Part shown: piece by piece, positions 1 through 8,496 of the stretch
Position numbering within the stretch: the stretch's first letter is position 1
How the letters are laid out: each line of letters begins with the position of its first letter
Source of the DNA: Paraburkholderia rhynchosiae
GTDB taxonomy: Bacteria > Pseudomonadota > Gammaproteobacteria > Burkholderiales > Burkholderiaceae
NCBI RefSeq assembly: GCF_002879865.1
Contig: NZ_PNXY01000014.1
Coordinates: forward strand, 1 to 64,000
DNA length: 64,000 nt
Reading direction: 5' to 3'
Position numbers and translations under genes: made by a program
The notes under the pieces: generated by a model
Databases searched by the model: none
Told to the model about the DNA's origin: nothing
What the model saw: the letters and a program-made list of their open reading frames with translations, nothing else

Positions 1-250
1 TGGACCGCCTGGGCGGACACATCCAGATCGCGTTCCTGCCGCCGTACGCGCCGGACATGAACCCGGTCGAATACCTGTGGGCCTGGCTGAAGCGCCACGC
101 ACTGGCCAACTACTGCCCCAACGATCTCGGCGAACTGCACGCGAGCGCCCGCAACAAGCTCAAGAGCGCTCAAAAGCGGCCTTCGATCATTGCCGCTTGC
201 TGGATGCAGGCTACGCTGTGGTGACGTCATGAATTATGGAAGTCTCAATA
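1..250 (+). mobile_element. IS630-family insertion sequence, 3' end only
   Basis: The left edge of the window holds the last part of an IS630-type element: the end of its transposase (stop at 222-224) and about 25 bp of flank. IS630 elements target TA; the TA at 249-250 is a plausible outer boundary, but the other terminus lies outside the window, so the terminal repeat cannot be confirmed. The element borders a debris field of toxin-antitoxin and hydrolase remnants. Confidence 0.6.
3..224 (+). CDS. IS630-family transposase, C-terminal fragment (cut by window edge)
   Basis: Reading frame 3 is open from the window start to the TGA at 222-224 and encodes about 73 residues. It contains the IS630/Tc1-mariner DDE signature LPPYAPDMNPVEYLWAWLK, in which the NPVE glutamate is the third acidic catalytic residue, followed by the basic helical tail typical of the family's C-terminus. 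The remainder of the gene lies upstream of the window, so whether the element is complete cannot be judged. It would act as a cut-and-paste transposase on its own terminal repeats. Confidence 0.85.
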   Translation, partial: DRLGGHIQIAFLPPYAPDMNPVEYLWAWLKRHALANYCPNDLGELHASARNKLKSAQKRPSIIAACWMQATLW

Positions 251-278
251 GTGACCGCGTTTTGAATCGATTGCATGA

Positions 279-437
279 CCATCAAATACGCTTGTTGACC
301 GCCCCCGGTGGGACGACGAGGCAGTGCTACGACCAGTGCACGTCGAAGTGCTTTCGACGGAGAACGACCAGTACCACGGCGAATGTTTTCTGGAACTGAC
401 TAACGAGGGCTGGATCGTGAATCCTTCGGTGCGATAG
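279..437 (+). other. Possible small-gene remnant, no recognisable start
   Basis: A 52-codon open frame without a good start codon ends at TAG 435-437. Its C-terminal half (for example HVEVLSTENDQYHGECFLEL) has an amino-acid composition like real protein rather than antisense noise. I do not recognise the family. It sits between the IS630 remnant and toxin-antitoxin remnants, so it is most likely a leftover of a gene disrupted by the element. The coding nature is a weak inference. Confidence 0.25.
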
Positions 438-478
438 CAGCCCACGCAGCGTTAATGCGCCGTGCGACTTCACCAGAA

Positions 479-595
479 ATGAAGCGAAGTGCCGACAACA
501 AATTGAAGGTCGTGGCGGTGCGAATCGAGCCGCAGACCGAGCACAGGCTGCTGCTCGCGGAGACAACCGGCCGCAAGCGGTCCTTCTTTGCCAGA
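479..595 (+). pseudogene. Ribbon-helix-helix (CopG/RelB-like) antitoxin, N-terminal remnant
   Basis: From ATG 479 the frame reads MKRSADNKLKVVAVRIEPQT and then a helix with TGRKRSFF, the pattern of short ribbon-helix-helix antitoxins: a beta strand with alternating basic and hydrophobic residues, then an amphipathic helix ending in TGRxKSFY/F. After about 590 the similarity stops and the frame runs on through sequence that is antisense to a mazF-like gene. The dimerising C-terminal helix and toxin-neutralising tail are therefore missing. This looks like one half of a recombination junction. Confidence 0.5.
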
Positions 596-887
596 TGTGC
601 AGGTTGTCCGACATCGTTTTATCGGCAATTGCGCCTTCTTTCTTTACCAGGCGCACCTTGTCTACGGCCCGGATCAGGTCCAACAGGATCAACCCGTGCT
701 TTCGTTTGAACGTCACTGGGATGCGGAAAGGCGCCGAGCGTCCCTTCGAGGTCATCGGTGCCACGATGACCGTTCGCAGGTGGTCGTGCATTTCAGACGG
801 CGACACCACAACACAGGGCCGTGTCCTTTGAATTTCGCTTCCCAATGTCGGATCAAGCGCGACGAGCCAGACGTTGCCGCCGATAGA
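590..887 (-). pseudogene. MazF/PemK-family mRNA endoribonuclease toxin, truncated at both ends
   Basis: The minus-strand frame carries the MazF core: NVWLVALDPTLGSEIQRTRP, CVVVSP, HDHLRTVIVAPMT, APFRIPV, KHGLILLDLIRAVDKVRLVK. This is the SH3-like fold that cleaves mRNA at short motifs. The normal start (M-x-RGDVWLV) is replaced by an in-frame stretch without the usual GD. The end is also wrong: instead of the family's LQEVFA-type ending, the frame passes after residues SDNLHI into sequence antisense to an antitoxin remnant and stays open to 327. No MazE-like antitoxin is visible upstream. Loss of both ends argues for an inactive remnant, although the catalytic core is preserved. Confidence 0.65.
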
Positions 888-1244
888 TTCGGACCCCAGG
901 TCAGATTCGATGGCGTCTTGGGCATTTCTTAATCTACGCGGATGACTGAAACTGGTCACCATCACGCAGCACTTGGCGGCCGATTCAGAAAAGTCCCTGC
1001 CACCATCAAAGCAGTCTTCCGGTGCCACTCACCAATGCAGAGTGTCTGGCCATAAGTGTCTTTCAGAATGAATGCGTTGGCGCGTACCCGACACTTCGTA
1101 TGGGCCGATTGCGGGTAACTTCGACGAGAGCCGCACGGCGCAAGGCATCCGCAAAACTGGCGCGAAAGATGCAAAGTAATCGACTCGCGCGGATCCACCC
1201 AACGCTCCGGGAGTCCGCAGCATCACACGCCACTGGAGGACAGG

Positions 1245-1415
1245 ATGTTGATATATCTGATTTCGATGGGTCATGTTTTATTCGCATACCTAAATGAGTG
1301 CGTCGGGATAGTCCTGAATCGTGCAGAGCACGGCCGGCGCGATGCATATCTCGCGTCTTGCGCCGATATCTGCGAACTCGAGCGGCGCATGCGCGCGATC
1401 GAAAGTGACGCCTGA
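1245..1415 (+). CDS. DUF3563 family micro-protein (56 aa)
   Basis: A short frame starting at ATG 1245 behind a strong GGAGGA ribosome-binding site encodes 56 residues: a hydrophobic N-terminal half (MLIYLISMGHVLFAYL) and a polar tail with HGRRDAYLASCADICELERR followed by MRAIESDA. The RRDAYLA...DLxELERRMR pattern matches DUF3563, a family of about 50-residue proteins common in Burkholderiaceae; function is unknown. An internal ATG at 1266 is a second possible start, but the ribosome-binding site favours 1245. The gene looks intact despite lying among pseudogenes. Confidence 0.7.
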   Translation: MLIYLISMGHVLFAYLNECVGIVLNRAEHGRRDAYLASCADICELERRMRAIESDA

Positions 1416-1501
1416 TGCACATCTATCGAACTCGGACAAACGATACGGAATTCCGACATGCCGAGCTTGACTTCCAACAATGAGCGCACAGCTGTCATCG
1501 C

Positions 1502-2099
1502 TTGCATTGCTCCGGGGCTGGCGCAAATCAATGGCGTGCGCTCGATGAATTGCTCGATAGGCGCTATGCACTGATTGCGCCTGAGCATTACAGCTGCGAC
1601 AGCGTCGGACCGTGGAGCGGTGAGCGCGCGTTCACACTGGCGGACGAAGCAGCGCGCACGGTCGAAATAATCGAACAGCAGCGCAGCAAGATACTCTCGT
1701 CGGCCATTCGTATGGCGGCGGCGTCGCTTTGCGCGCGGCGCTCGAACGACCGCATGGCGTGGCGAGCATCACGGTGTACGAGCCTTCGGCATTCCATCTG
1801 CTCAAAGGGATGGGAACACGCGGCGATTTCCGAGCACTGATTCACGAGCCGACGCCCCCGAGCGCCTACGCGAAACTTCGCATTCCGACGCTCGTCACGC
1901 GCGGCGAGCACGCGCCGGCGCCGACGCGTCTAATCGCGGAGACCTTGCCCTCGCTGATGCCGGCCGCGAAGCTGCTTGTTGTGCCCCGAGCAGGGCACAT
2001 GGGACCGCTCACACGCATGCGCAGGCCGTCAATGCGGCGATCGCGCGGCATATCGGCGAGTGGGACGAGACCGCGGTCCGACGCGCTGCGGGTTTATAG
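1502..2099 (+). pseudogene. Alpha/beta-hydrolase, frameshifted and internally deleted
   Basis: Three frames together spell an alpha/beta hydrolase. Frame 2 from 1502 gives an oxyanion/early-core region (LHCSGAGANQWRALDELLDR, then YALIAPEHY). A shift near 1690 into frame 1 gives the nucleophile elbow VGHSYGGGVALRAAL (catalytic Ser in GHSYGG) and VTVYEPS-like core. After about 1830 residues typical of the cap appear to be missing, then IPTLVTRGEHAP and LLVVPRAGHMGPLT (catalytic His in GHMGP). A second shift near 2013 into another frame gives the C-terminal HAQAVNAAIARHIGEW and TAG 2097-2099. At least two frameshifts plus a probable cap deletion make this a pseudogene. Substrate cannot be guessed. 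Confidence 0.75.
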
Positions 2100-2135
2100 C
2101 ATGTGTTACCGTCTCGCGGCGGACCGGTGGCCGTG

Positions 2136-3365
2136 TCACCCGTTGATCGGCGGCGGCGCCTGCACAATCGGAGCCGCCGCGCTGAAAAGATCGGCGCGGT
2201 TGCCTGTGCGGGGCGGATAGATCCGCTCCGTGTTGATGACGCGTTTGACGTTTTTCGCTTGCTGCCCCTGTGCCGCGAGCCTGCGCTCCCAGCCTTCGGT
2301 GTAGACCGCGCCCCAGGGGCCGAGGTCCAGAATCGTCGTGTACCAGTCGATGTCGAGCGGCAGCATCGGCAGACCAAGCAAATCGCAGACGACGTTGTGT
2401 CCCGCGAAACGCCCCATCGGCCTGCTGTGCTGGCAGGACATGACGGACTCGTGCCTGCCGTCTTCGAACAGCGCACGCGCCACGTCGCCGGCTGCGAAGA
2501 CGTCGGGGACACCTTCTACGCGCAGGGTTTTGTCGACCGGCACCCGCCCAAGCGCATCGCGCTCGACGGGAATGCAGCGTGTCAACGGACTGGCATGCAT
2601 GCCGCCACACCAGATAATCGTCGATGCGTCGATGCGCTTGCCGCCCGCGAGCGTCATCCCCATGTCGTCGATCTGCTCGATCTCAACGCTGGTCATCATC
2701 TCGATGCCCAGTTGCGTCAATGCCTGCTCGATGACCGGTTGTGCGCCGCCCATCGCCATCGCGATCCGCGGCGCACGCTCGATTAGCATGACGCGAACCT
2801 CGCGCTCACGCAGGCGCTCACCGCTAGCTGCCAGGAAGTCGCGCACACGGTGCGGCAACTCGGAGGCGACCTCCACGCCCGTGAGGCCTGAGCCGATAAC
2901 GACGAAGGTCAGGCTTCCAGCACCGTGTGAATGCACCATTGCGAGGAGCCGTCGTTCGAGGCGTTCGGCGCCTTCGTATGTATCGACGTTGAACGCATGG
3001 TCCGCGAGCCCCCGAATCGGCGCATCGGCAAGGCGGCTTCCCGATGCCAGCACGAGCTTGTCGAAAGTTAGCGGCGTGGTGCGTCCGCGGACGCTCACCG
3101 TGACCTGTTTGCCGGCGACATCGATGTCCGTTGCGGCGCCCTGGATCCATTGCACGCCGACGGGGCCTAGCACATCGCTCAACGGTACGAGCGTCGCCGC
3201 GAGATCCGCTTCGTAGTTGCGCACCCGGATGCTGTGGTGCGCGTGAGGGTTGACCATGACGACTTCAACCTGATTGCTCGCACCTTGCTCATCGAGCTTG
3301 CGGGCCGCGCCGATGGCGCTCCACAACCCCGCAAAGCCACCGCCGATCACGACGATTCGTTTCAT
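2136..3365 (-). CDS. NADH dehydrogenase-like (NDH-2 type) FAD-dependent oxidoreductase
   Basis: 409 residues. The N-terminal Rossmann motif GGGFAGLWSA (residues about 8-17) binds FAD, a second dinucleotide motif VVIGSGLTGVEVASEL (about 155-170) binds NAD(P)H, and the family's late FAD contact VFAAGDVA lies near residue 290. This arrangement is the pyridine-nucleotide disulfide oxidoreductase fold of type II NADH:quinone oxidoreductases, which pass electrons from NADH to quinone at the inner membrane without pumping protons; there is no redox-active CxxxxC. The gene is alone, read towards the hydrolase pseudogene. Many relatives are annotated only as FAD-dependent oxidoreductases, so the electron acceptor is uncertain. 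Confidence 0.85.
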   Translation of the reverse strand: MKRIVVIGGGFAGLWSAIGAARKLDEQGASNQVEVVMVNPHAHHSIRVRNYEADLAATLVPLSDVLGPVGVQWIQGAATDIDVAGKQVTVSVRGRTTPLTFDKLVLASGSRLADAPIRGLADHAFNVDTYEGAERLERRLLAMVHSHGAGSLTFVVIGSGLTGVEVASELPHRVRDFLAASGERLREREVRVMLIERAPRIAMAMGGAQPVIEQALTQLGIEMMTSVEIEQIDDMGMTLAGGKRIDASTIIWCGGMHASPLTRCIPVERDALGRVPVDKTLRVEGVPDVFAAGDVARALFEDGRHESVMSCQHSRPMGRFAGHNVVCDLLGLPMLPLDIDWYTTILDLGPWGAVYTEGWERRLAAQGQQAKNVKRVINTERIYPPRTGNRADLFSAAAPIVQAPPPING

Positions 3366-3589
3366 GGCCGCTCCTGACCAGAGATGTTTGCGCGGCCGAT
3401 TTGCCCGATGAGCGGCGCCGCAACGCGGATGAGATGAGCAAAACGCAACTCGCCACGAAGCAAGATATGAAGGCGGGGGCAGCCCGATGATCGTGTGAAC
3501 CTATCGCAGTTGATATGGTAGGACATCGAAAGGGAAACGCGAAGATTGCTGAACGGTAACCACTGTCGGCGAGTCGGTGGACATGCGAT

Positions 3590-3804
3590 CCGTGCTTCTC
3601 GCGGTTTTCGAATCGTGGACTCGCCATAGCTTGTTTAATTTGAGTCTGCGGATCTACCAACGGCGTTGCAGTCACTGTGACCGCTACGTTTTCCGATTCC
3701 GGCAATAGCCCGGCAAATGCAGCAATTCCCGTCGCGCATATCGCAACGAATGCGATAGCGCCAATGACGACGATTGCGTTGTTGCACGTTCGTTTCGATT
3801 CAAC
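3590..3804 (-). pseudogene. Small membrane-anchored protein, start codon lost
   Basis: The minus frame just after a TAA at 3805-3807 reads VESKRTCNNAIVVIGAIAFV and continues AICATGIAAFAGLLPESENV, a convincing single transmembrane or signal-anchor helix, followed by VTATPLVDPQTQIKQAM. No ATG, GTG or TTG precedes the hydrophobic segment in frame (the first codon after the stop is GTT). The frame stays open to 3289, overlapping the NDH-like gene, with the later part looking non-coding. It may be a decayed gene or one with a point-mutated start; function unknown. Confidence 0.35.
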
Positions 3805-3810
3805 TTAGTA

Positions 3811-4155
3811 CTACAGCCGTAGATACGGCAGAGGCACGCCACCGCGTCGTCGGTAATGACATTGGTGGGCGCGGTATTGACGTCGACGCCGCCTCAATGA
3901 AACGGTAAAAAAACTCCGAAATCCGCAGTGCACCTGCCTCACCCACGGATTACATCCCATGCGGCTCCCCAGCGAATGCGGCCACACGTATCTGACTCCA
4001 TCGCAACGCTGCGCGGGCGAATTGTGGCTCACATCTCCAGGCGACTTCAGAGATGTCCGTATCGCTGCCTTAGTCCACGTGTTTTATGACAAAGTAGTAC
4101 GAGGGATTGTTATATTGGACTCCTCGCGCCTGATCCCCCGATGCGTGAACTCTTT
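3811..4155. other. Intergenic region, no gene seen
   Basis: About 345 bp between the membrane-anchor remnant and the BON-domain gene. I see no frame with family-like content and no clear hairpin. It contains the downstream side of two minus-strand transcription units. Confidence 0.5.
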
Positions 4156-4533
4156 TTACATCCCGCCGAACGGCGTTTGCACCGTGAGCTTGTTGGTCAC
4201 CGAAGTCACCTCAGGAACACCCTTCACGATCTCCGCGATCTGATTGATCTGGGAAGCGTCGGTGACTGTGCCGCTCAGCGTCACCGCGCCGCCTTTAGCG
4301 ACGACGCTTATATTGCCGGCGCTGATCTCCTTGTGCTTGCCAATCGCGGCATATACCTGCCGACGCAGCGCGCGATTGGTTTGCCTCGAGCTGACGGGGG
4401 CGGCTGCGCTAGCTGACATCGCGGGTGCGCCCGAAGGTGCACTAGCCGTCTTGCCCGACTGCGGCCATGCGTTGCTCGACGCGGCCAGAATCAATATGGC
4501 AATCGCCAACGCGCGTGCCCGAATGCTTTTCAT
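4156..4533 (-). CDS. Periplasmic BON-domain protein
   Basis: 125 residues with an N-terminal signal peptide (MKSIRARALAIAILILAASS, cleavage near NAWPQ), a Ser/Ala/Pro-rich linker to about residue 50, and one BON domain at about 55-118 (VYAAIGKHKEISAGNISVVA, GGAVTLSGTV, IAEIVKGVPEVTSVTNKL). BON domains of the OsmY/DolP type bind phospholipid or other envelope components and are usually stress related. The gene follows the porin with a 30-bp gap on the same strand and may share its transcript. The lone domain with the linker is typical for beta-proteobacterial exported BON proteins. Confidence 0.85.
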   Translation of the reverse strand: MKSIRARALAIAILILAASSNAWPQSGKTASAPSGAPAMSASAAAPVSSRQTNRALRRQVYAAIGKHKEISAGNISVVAKGGAVTLSGTVTDASQINQIAEIVKGVPEVTSVTNKLTVQTPFGGM

Positions 4534-4563
4534 CGAATACTCCAGTTGTTATAGGTGACGTAA

Positions 4564-5709
4564 TCAGAAGGTATGGCGGATGCCGACCATGGCCGCCGTG
4601 GTGGACACGCCAGGCGCGACCGGGGCGCCATAGACGACGGTCTGGTTCATGGTCCCCCTGTTGTTGACATAACCCACCTGCGCGTAAGCCTTGGTGCGCT
4701 GGGACAGGTTGTATTCCGCGCCTACCGCGAATTCACCGGAATGGTTCGCCGAGTTGTTCTTGTCTTTCAGATAGTAGTACCCGGACGTGATCTTGAAACG
4801 CGGATTGAACTGGTAGCCAAGGCCCCCCGAGATCATTTCGAAGTCCGCGGTGTTGTTATGGGCGGGGTTTTTGCCGGCGCCGTACGAGGCCGACACCGAA
4901 AATCCGGCGATGGTGTACATCGCACCGAAATAGTAGAAACGGTTGTTCGCAAGCCCGGTCGCAGGGATAGCGGGCGCCGCCGGGTAGGTGATCGGGTACG
5001 GGTTGGTATCATGGCCGTTGTAGTACACCGCGGACAGATTCAGACCGTAGTTCGAATACTTGAGCACGGCCGACTCGCGCGTGCCGCCCTGGAAATGACC
5101 GGCGACGCCGCCCGGCGCGTACTCGAGCGCGAGCGACGCGCCATGGAATTTCGGCGAGTTGTAGACGAGCGCGTTGCTGTCGTACAGCGCGCCGATCGGC
5201 GCGTTTGTGCTCGTGCCTGGCCAGCCGGCCGCCTGATTGATGCCCAGCCACGCGGTTAGAATACTGCCGAAATACTGCGCGCCGCGGACGTCGGTTTCCG
5301 CCATCGCGTAGATCATCGGAATGATCTGCCGGCCGGCGTCGAAGGTACCGAACGGCCCCGATGCGCCGACCGTCGCGAACTGGTTGAAGATCGCCGTGAC
5401 GCCCGGCGTGTCGGATAGACCGAACTTGCCGTTCGTGGTGTTGAATGCCCCCTGCAGCTTGAAGTTGATCTTGTATCCGCCGCCGATGTCTTCGCTTCCC
5501 TTCACACCCCAGAAGCTCGAATAGATACCGCCGTCCTTCAGCTGATAAATTTTGCCCGTGTTCGGCGCGTGCGGCAGAAAGGTAGCCGCCGATGTGCTCT
5601 GATACAGCAGCCCCGTATCGACTACGCCATAAAGCGTCACTGACGACTGCGCATGAGCTGCGGTGGCAAAAATGGCCAACACGATAGCGCTGATTGACTT
5701 CAACTTCAT
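4564..5709 (-). CDS. Gram-negative trimeric porin (Porin_4 family)
   Basis: 381 residues. The signal peptide MKLKSISAIVLAIFATAAHA is followed by QSSVTLYGVVDTGLLYQS, the hallmark first beta strand of beta-proteobacterial OmpC-like porins, and the protein ends in the aromatic IRHTF required for outer-membrane assembly. Alternating amphipathic strands and glycine/asparagine-rich loops fill the rest. ATG 5707-5709 is preceded by AAGGAGACACA; the frame is open further upstream but that extension lacks porin features. It presumably admits the substrate of the catabolic operon that starts upstream, from which it is separated by a 137-bp gap that could hold its own promoter. Confidence 0.93.
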   Translation of the reverse strand: MKLKSISAIVLAIFATAAHAQSSVTLYGVVDTGLLYQSTSAATFLPHAPNTGKIYQLKDGGIYSSFWGVKGSEDIGGGYKINFKLQGAFNTTNGKFGLSDTPGVTAIFNQFATVGASGPFGTFDAGRQIIPMIYAMAETDVRGAQYFGSILTAWLGINQAAGWPGTSTNAPIGALYDSNALVYNSPKFHGASLALEYAPGGVAGHFQGGTRESAVLKYSNYGLNLSAVYYNGHDTNPYPITYPAAPAIPATGLANNRFYYFGAMYTIAGFSVSASYGAGKNPAHNNTADFEMISGGLGYQFNPRFKITSGYYYLKDKNNSANHSGEFAVGAEYNLSQRTKAYAQVGYVNNRGTMNQTVVYGAPVAPGVSTTAAMVGIRHTF

Positions 5710-5846
5710 TGTGTCTCCTTCGCGTCCGGCGGTGGCGCCAAAGCCGATGCTGCGGTCGCTTCGAATGATTGGTGGTTTTGTGTGCGCCGGGCGTACCAGG
5801 TCGCGTTGCTGCGTGAATCGAACTGCGTTGCTGCGAGGGCCGCGCG

Positions 5847-7472
5847 TCAGGGCAGGTAGTAGTTGCCGAACTGATCGCGTAACTGGTTCTTCAAGACCTT
5901 GCCTGTTGCGCCGATAGGCACCGTGTCGACGAACACCACTGCATCGGGAGTCCACCAGCGTGCGACCCGGCCGTTGAAGAAGGACAGCAGTTCGTCGCTG
6001 GCCAGCTCGCTGCCCGGCTTTTTCACGACCAGCAGCAGCGGCCGTTCGTCCCACTTCGGATGCCGTGCGGCGATACACACTGCAGTCGAGACTTCCGGAT
6101 GCAGATAAGCGACGTTTTCGATCGCCGCCGAACTGATCCATTCACCGCCCGACTTGATCACGTCCTTGCTGCGATCGGTGATCTGCATGAAGCCGTGCCG
6201 GTCGATCGTCGCGATGTCGCCGGTCGGAAACCAGCCGTCGCACAATGGCGACTCGACGTCGGCGCCGAAGTACTGCTGCGTAACCCAGTGACCGCGCACC
6301 TGCAGATCGCCGGCGCTCTCGCCGTCCCACGGAAATTCATTACCGTGGGCGTCGACGATCCGCATGTCGATGCCGAACAGCGCGCGTCCCTGCTTCGCCT
6401 GGATCTTGTACTGATCGTCCATCGGCAGCGACTGCTGATGTGCCTTGAAGCTGCAGACCGTGCCGATCGGGCTCAATTCGGTCATGCCCCACGCGTGCAG
6501 TACCTCCACCCGATGGCGCTTCTGGAACGCCTCGGTCATCGCGGTCGGACACGGCGCGCCGCCAATCACCGTGCGTCGCATCGACGAGAAGGTCCCGCCC
6601 ATTGCATCGACATGCGTGAGCAGTCCCTGCCACACGGTCGGCACGCCGGCCGACAGCGTCACGTGTTCCGTTTCGATCAGTTCATGGAGCGACTTGCCGT
6701 CGAGCGCCGGCCCCGGAAACACCAGCTTCGCGCCGACCATGCAGGCGATGTAGGGCAGTCCCCAAGCGTTCACATGGAACATTGGCACGACCGGCAGGAT
6801 TACGTCGCGCGCGGAACAGTTCAGCGAATCGGGCAGCGCCGCCGCGTAGGTGTGCAACACGGTGGAACGATGGCTATACAGCACGCCCTTCGGATTGCCG
6901 GTGGTGCCCGACGTATAGCACAGCGACGACGCGCTGTTTTCATCGAGCAGCGGCCATTCGAAAACGTCGTCGTGCAATTCGAGCAGACCTTCGTAGCACA
7001 TCAGCATGCCGCTCAAGTCGTTCGATTGCGGCATGTGCGCGCGATCGGTCATCGCCACGAACACTTTCGGGCTCTTCACCCGGGGCGCGACGCTCTCGAT
7101 CAGCGGCAGAAAGGTCAGGTCGAAGAACACGACACGATCTTCCGCATGCTCGATGATGTACGCGAGCTGGTCGACGTGCAGTCGTGGGTTCAGCGTATGC
7201 AGCACGGACCCGGAGCCCGACACCGCGAAATAGAGTTCCATGTGGCGATAGCCGTTCCACGCGAGCGTCGCGACGCGCTCGCCGTGGCCGACGCCGAGGG
7301 TCGACAGCGCTTTGGCCAAACGGCGCGCGCGCTGCGCGAGGTGCCGGTACGAACAACGATGGATGTCTCCTTCCACGCGTCGCGAGACGATTTCCTGTTC
7401 GCCGTGATGGCGCTCCGCGTGCGTGAGCAGCGCGGAAACCAGCAGCGACTGCTGCATCATCAAGCCTTGCAT
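5847..7472 (-). CDS. AMP-forming acyl-CoA ligase (medium/long-chain fatty-acid or DmdB-like)
   Basis: 541 residues of the ANL adenylating superfamily. The AMP-binding P-loop CYTSGTTGNPKGVLYSHRS lies at about 180-198, the A5-type motif AWGMTELSPIGT follows, then the hinge/A7-A8 region GWFPTGDIATIDRHGFMQIT and the C-terminal catalytic lysine region GATGKVLKNQLRD. Such enzymes make an acyl-adenylate and then acyl-CoA in the cytosol. The sequence type resembles the AlkK / 3-methylmercaptopropionyl-CoA ligase branch. Start ATG 7472 has AGGAGACGG upstream; a longer open frame is ignored because it overlaps the Rieske gene. It lies in a run of minus-strand genes spaced by 10-107 bp and would activate the imported acid. 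Confidence 0.88.
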   Translation of the reverse strand: MQGLMMQQSLLVSALLTHAERHHGEQEIVSRRVEGDIHRCSYRHLAQRARRLAKALSTLGVGHGERVATLAWNGYRHMELYFAVSGSGSVLHTLNPRLHVDQLAYIIEHAEDRVVFFDLTFLPLIESVAPRVKSPKVFVAMTDRAHMPQSNDLSGMLMCYEGLLELHDDVFEWPLLDENSASSLCYTSGTTGNPKGVLYSHRSTVLHTYAAALPDSLNCSARDVILPVVPMFHVNAWGLPYIACMVGAKLVFPGPALDGKSLHELIETEHVTLSAGVPTVWQGLLTHVDAMGGTFSSMRRTVIGGAPCPTAMTEAFQKRHRVEVLHAWGMTELSPIGTVCSFKAHQQSLPMDDQYKIQAKQGRALFGIDMRIVDAHGNEFPWDGESAGDLQVRGHWVTQQYFGADVESPLCDGWFPTGDIATIDRHGFMQITDRSKDVIKSGGEWISSAAIENVAYLHPEVSTAVCIAARHPKWDERPLLLVVKKPGSELASDELLSFFNGRVARWWTPDAVVFVDTVPIGATGKVLKNQLRDQFGNYYLP

Positions 7473-7522
7473 CTTTCCGTCTCCTGATTGGTTGTGGCGT
7501 CGCGCGTCTGGCCTACCCGGCC

Positions 7523-7879
7523 TTACGTTGCCGCGCTGCCGGCTCGCGCTTGCGAAGGCGCCGCGTTCGGCGCGTCGAGAGTCACCAACACCTTTGAATC
7601 CACTATTTCGACCGGGAAGATCGTCACGCTCAATCCGCCTGTTCCCGCCATGCAGCCCGTGCGCAGGTTGAAGCGCAGGCCGTGCGCCGGACAGCGCAAC
7701 ATGCAGCCTTCCAGCTGGCCGCCCGACAGCGCGGCCCCGTTGTGCGGACATGTGTTGTCGATGGCGTGAAGCGTGCCTTCGATGTTGAACAGCACGATGC
7801 TGTGGCCATCGATGAAGGCCAGCTTGCGCTGGCCCGGCGCCAGCTCGCCGGCAACACCCACCACGATTCGACGCGACAT
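7523..7879 (-). CDS. Rieske-type [2Fe-2S] ferredoxin
   Basis: 118 residues with the two-part Rieske cluster motif C44-P-H46 and C63-P-A-H66, which ligates a [2Fe-2S] centre through two Cys and two His. The size and the lack of a membrane anchor fit the soluble ferredoxin components of ring-hydroxylating or other oxygenase systems. It sits between the acyl-CoA ligase (50-bp gap) and an alpha/beta hydrolase (32-bp gap). No cognate Rieske oxygenase alpha subunit is present, but a 2-oxoglutarate dioxygenase-like gene and an NDH-like flavoprotein are nearby. Its redox partner is therefore unknown. ATG 7879 has AGGAGT upstream (TCAGAAGGAGTCCTGG). Confidence 0.85.
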   Translation of the reverse strand: MSRRIVVGVAGELAPGQRKLAFIDGHSIVLFNIEGTLHAIDNTCPHNGAALSGGQLEGCMLRCPAHGLRFNLRTGCMAGTGGLSVTIFPVEIVDSKVLVTLDAPNAAPSQARAGSAAT

Positions 7880-7911
7880 CCAGGACTCCTTCTGATCCGA
7901 CGCGGGCCGCG

Positions 7912-8478
7912 TCACATCAATACCAGGCGGCGAATCAACGTCTCCGACATCGGCCATTCGCCAAAGCCCGAAGCAGGGTTGAGGTGCCCCACTTCGCCGA
8001 GATCGACGAGGCGGCTGCCCCAATCCTGCGCCATCTCCTGCACCCGCTCGAATCGCGCGAGCGGATCGTTGCGGCTCGCGCCGACGATGCTCGGAAACGG
8101 CAGCGGCTTGCGTGGAATCGGCAGCCAGCCGTTCTGCTCGAGCGCATCCAGCTCCGGATAGCCCGCCGGCATCGGCGTCTCGAGGTCCGCGGGCGCCGCG
8201 AGCAGCGCACCGTGAATCTCGCGCTTGTGCCGCGCCGCCCAATGCACAGTGATCATCACGCCAGCGCTATGCGCGACCAGAATGACCGGGCCGTCGATTC
8301 GCGCGAGCGAGGCATCGAGCGCCGCGACGCGTGCCGCGCAACTGAGCTTGTCGTGCTCGAGCGGCGGCACCGACAGCGCTTTCGGCAGCCGTTGCTGCAG
8401 CACGGTTTGCCAATGCTCCGCGACGTGGTCGCGCAGACCCGGGACCATCAGAATGGTCGGTTTCAATTCGTAGTTCAT
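7912..8478 (-). CDS. RBBP9/YdeN-family serine alpha/beta hydrolase
   Basis: 188 residues, the usual length for this compact family. It starts with the family's strand-loop ILMVPGLRDHVAEHWQTVLQ and has the nucleophile elbow VAHSAGVM (catalytic Ser), a late acidic region GASRNDPLA and the catalytic His in GEVGHLNP. Bacterial members are small cytosolic serine hydrolases of poorly defined ester substrates. It lies 18 bp from the dioxygenase gene upstream and 32 bp from the Rieske gene downstream, so it is probably co-transcribed and may cleave an ester or thioester in the pathway. Confidence 0.85.
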   Translation of the reverse strand: MNYELKPTILMVPGLRDHVAEHWQTVLQQRLPKALSVPPLEHDKLSCAARVAALDASLARIDGPVILVAHSAGVMITVHWAARHKREIHGALLAAPADLETPMPAGYPELDALEQNGWLPIPRKPLPFPSIVGASRNDPLARFERVQEMAQDWGSRLVDLGEVGHLNPASGFGEWPMSETLIRRLVLM

Positions 8479-8496
8479 GAGCAGCTATCGGCTAGT

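Noticed and set aside
4573..5259. Long plus-strand open frame opposite the porin gene
   Set aside because: Its composition (Arg/Val-rich, no family motif) is that of antisense to a high-GC gene; the porin on the minus strand has signal peptide and terminal aromatic motif.
7472..7751. N-terminal extension of the acyl-CoA ligase
   Set aside because: The extra residues overlap the Rieske gene and resemble nothing; ATG 7472 has a good ribosome-binding site.
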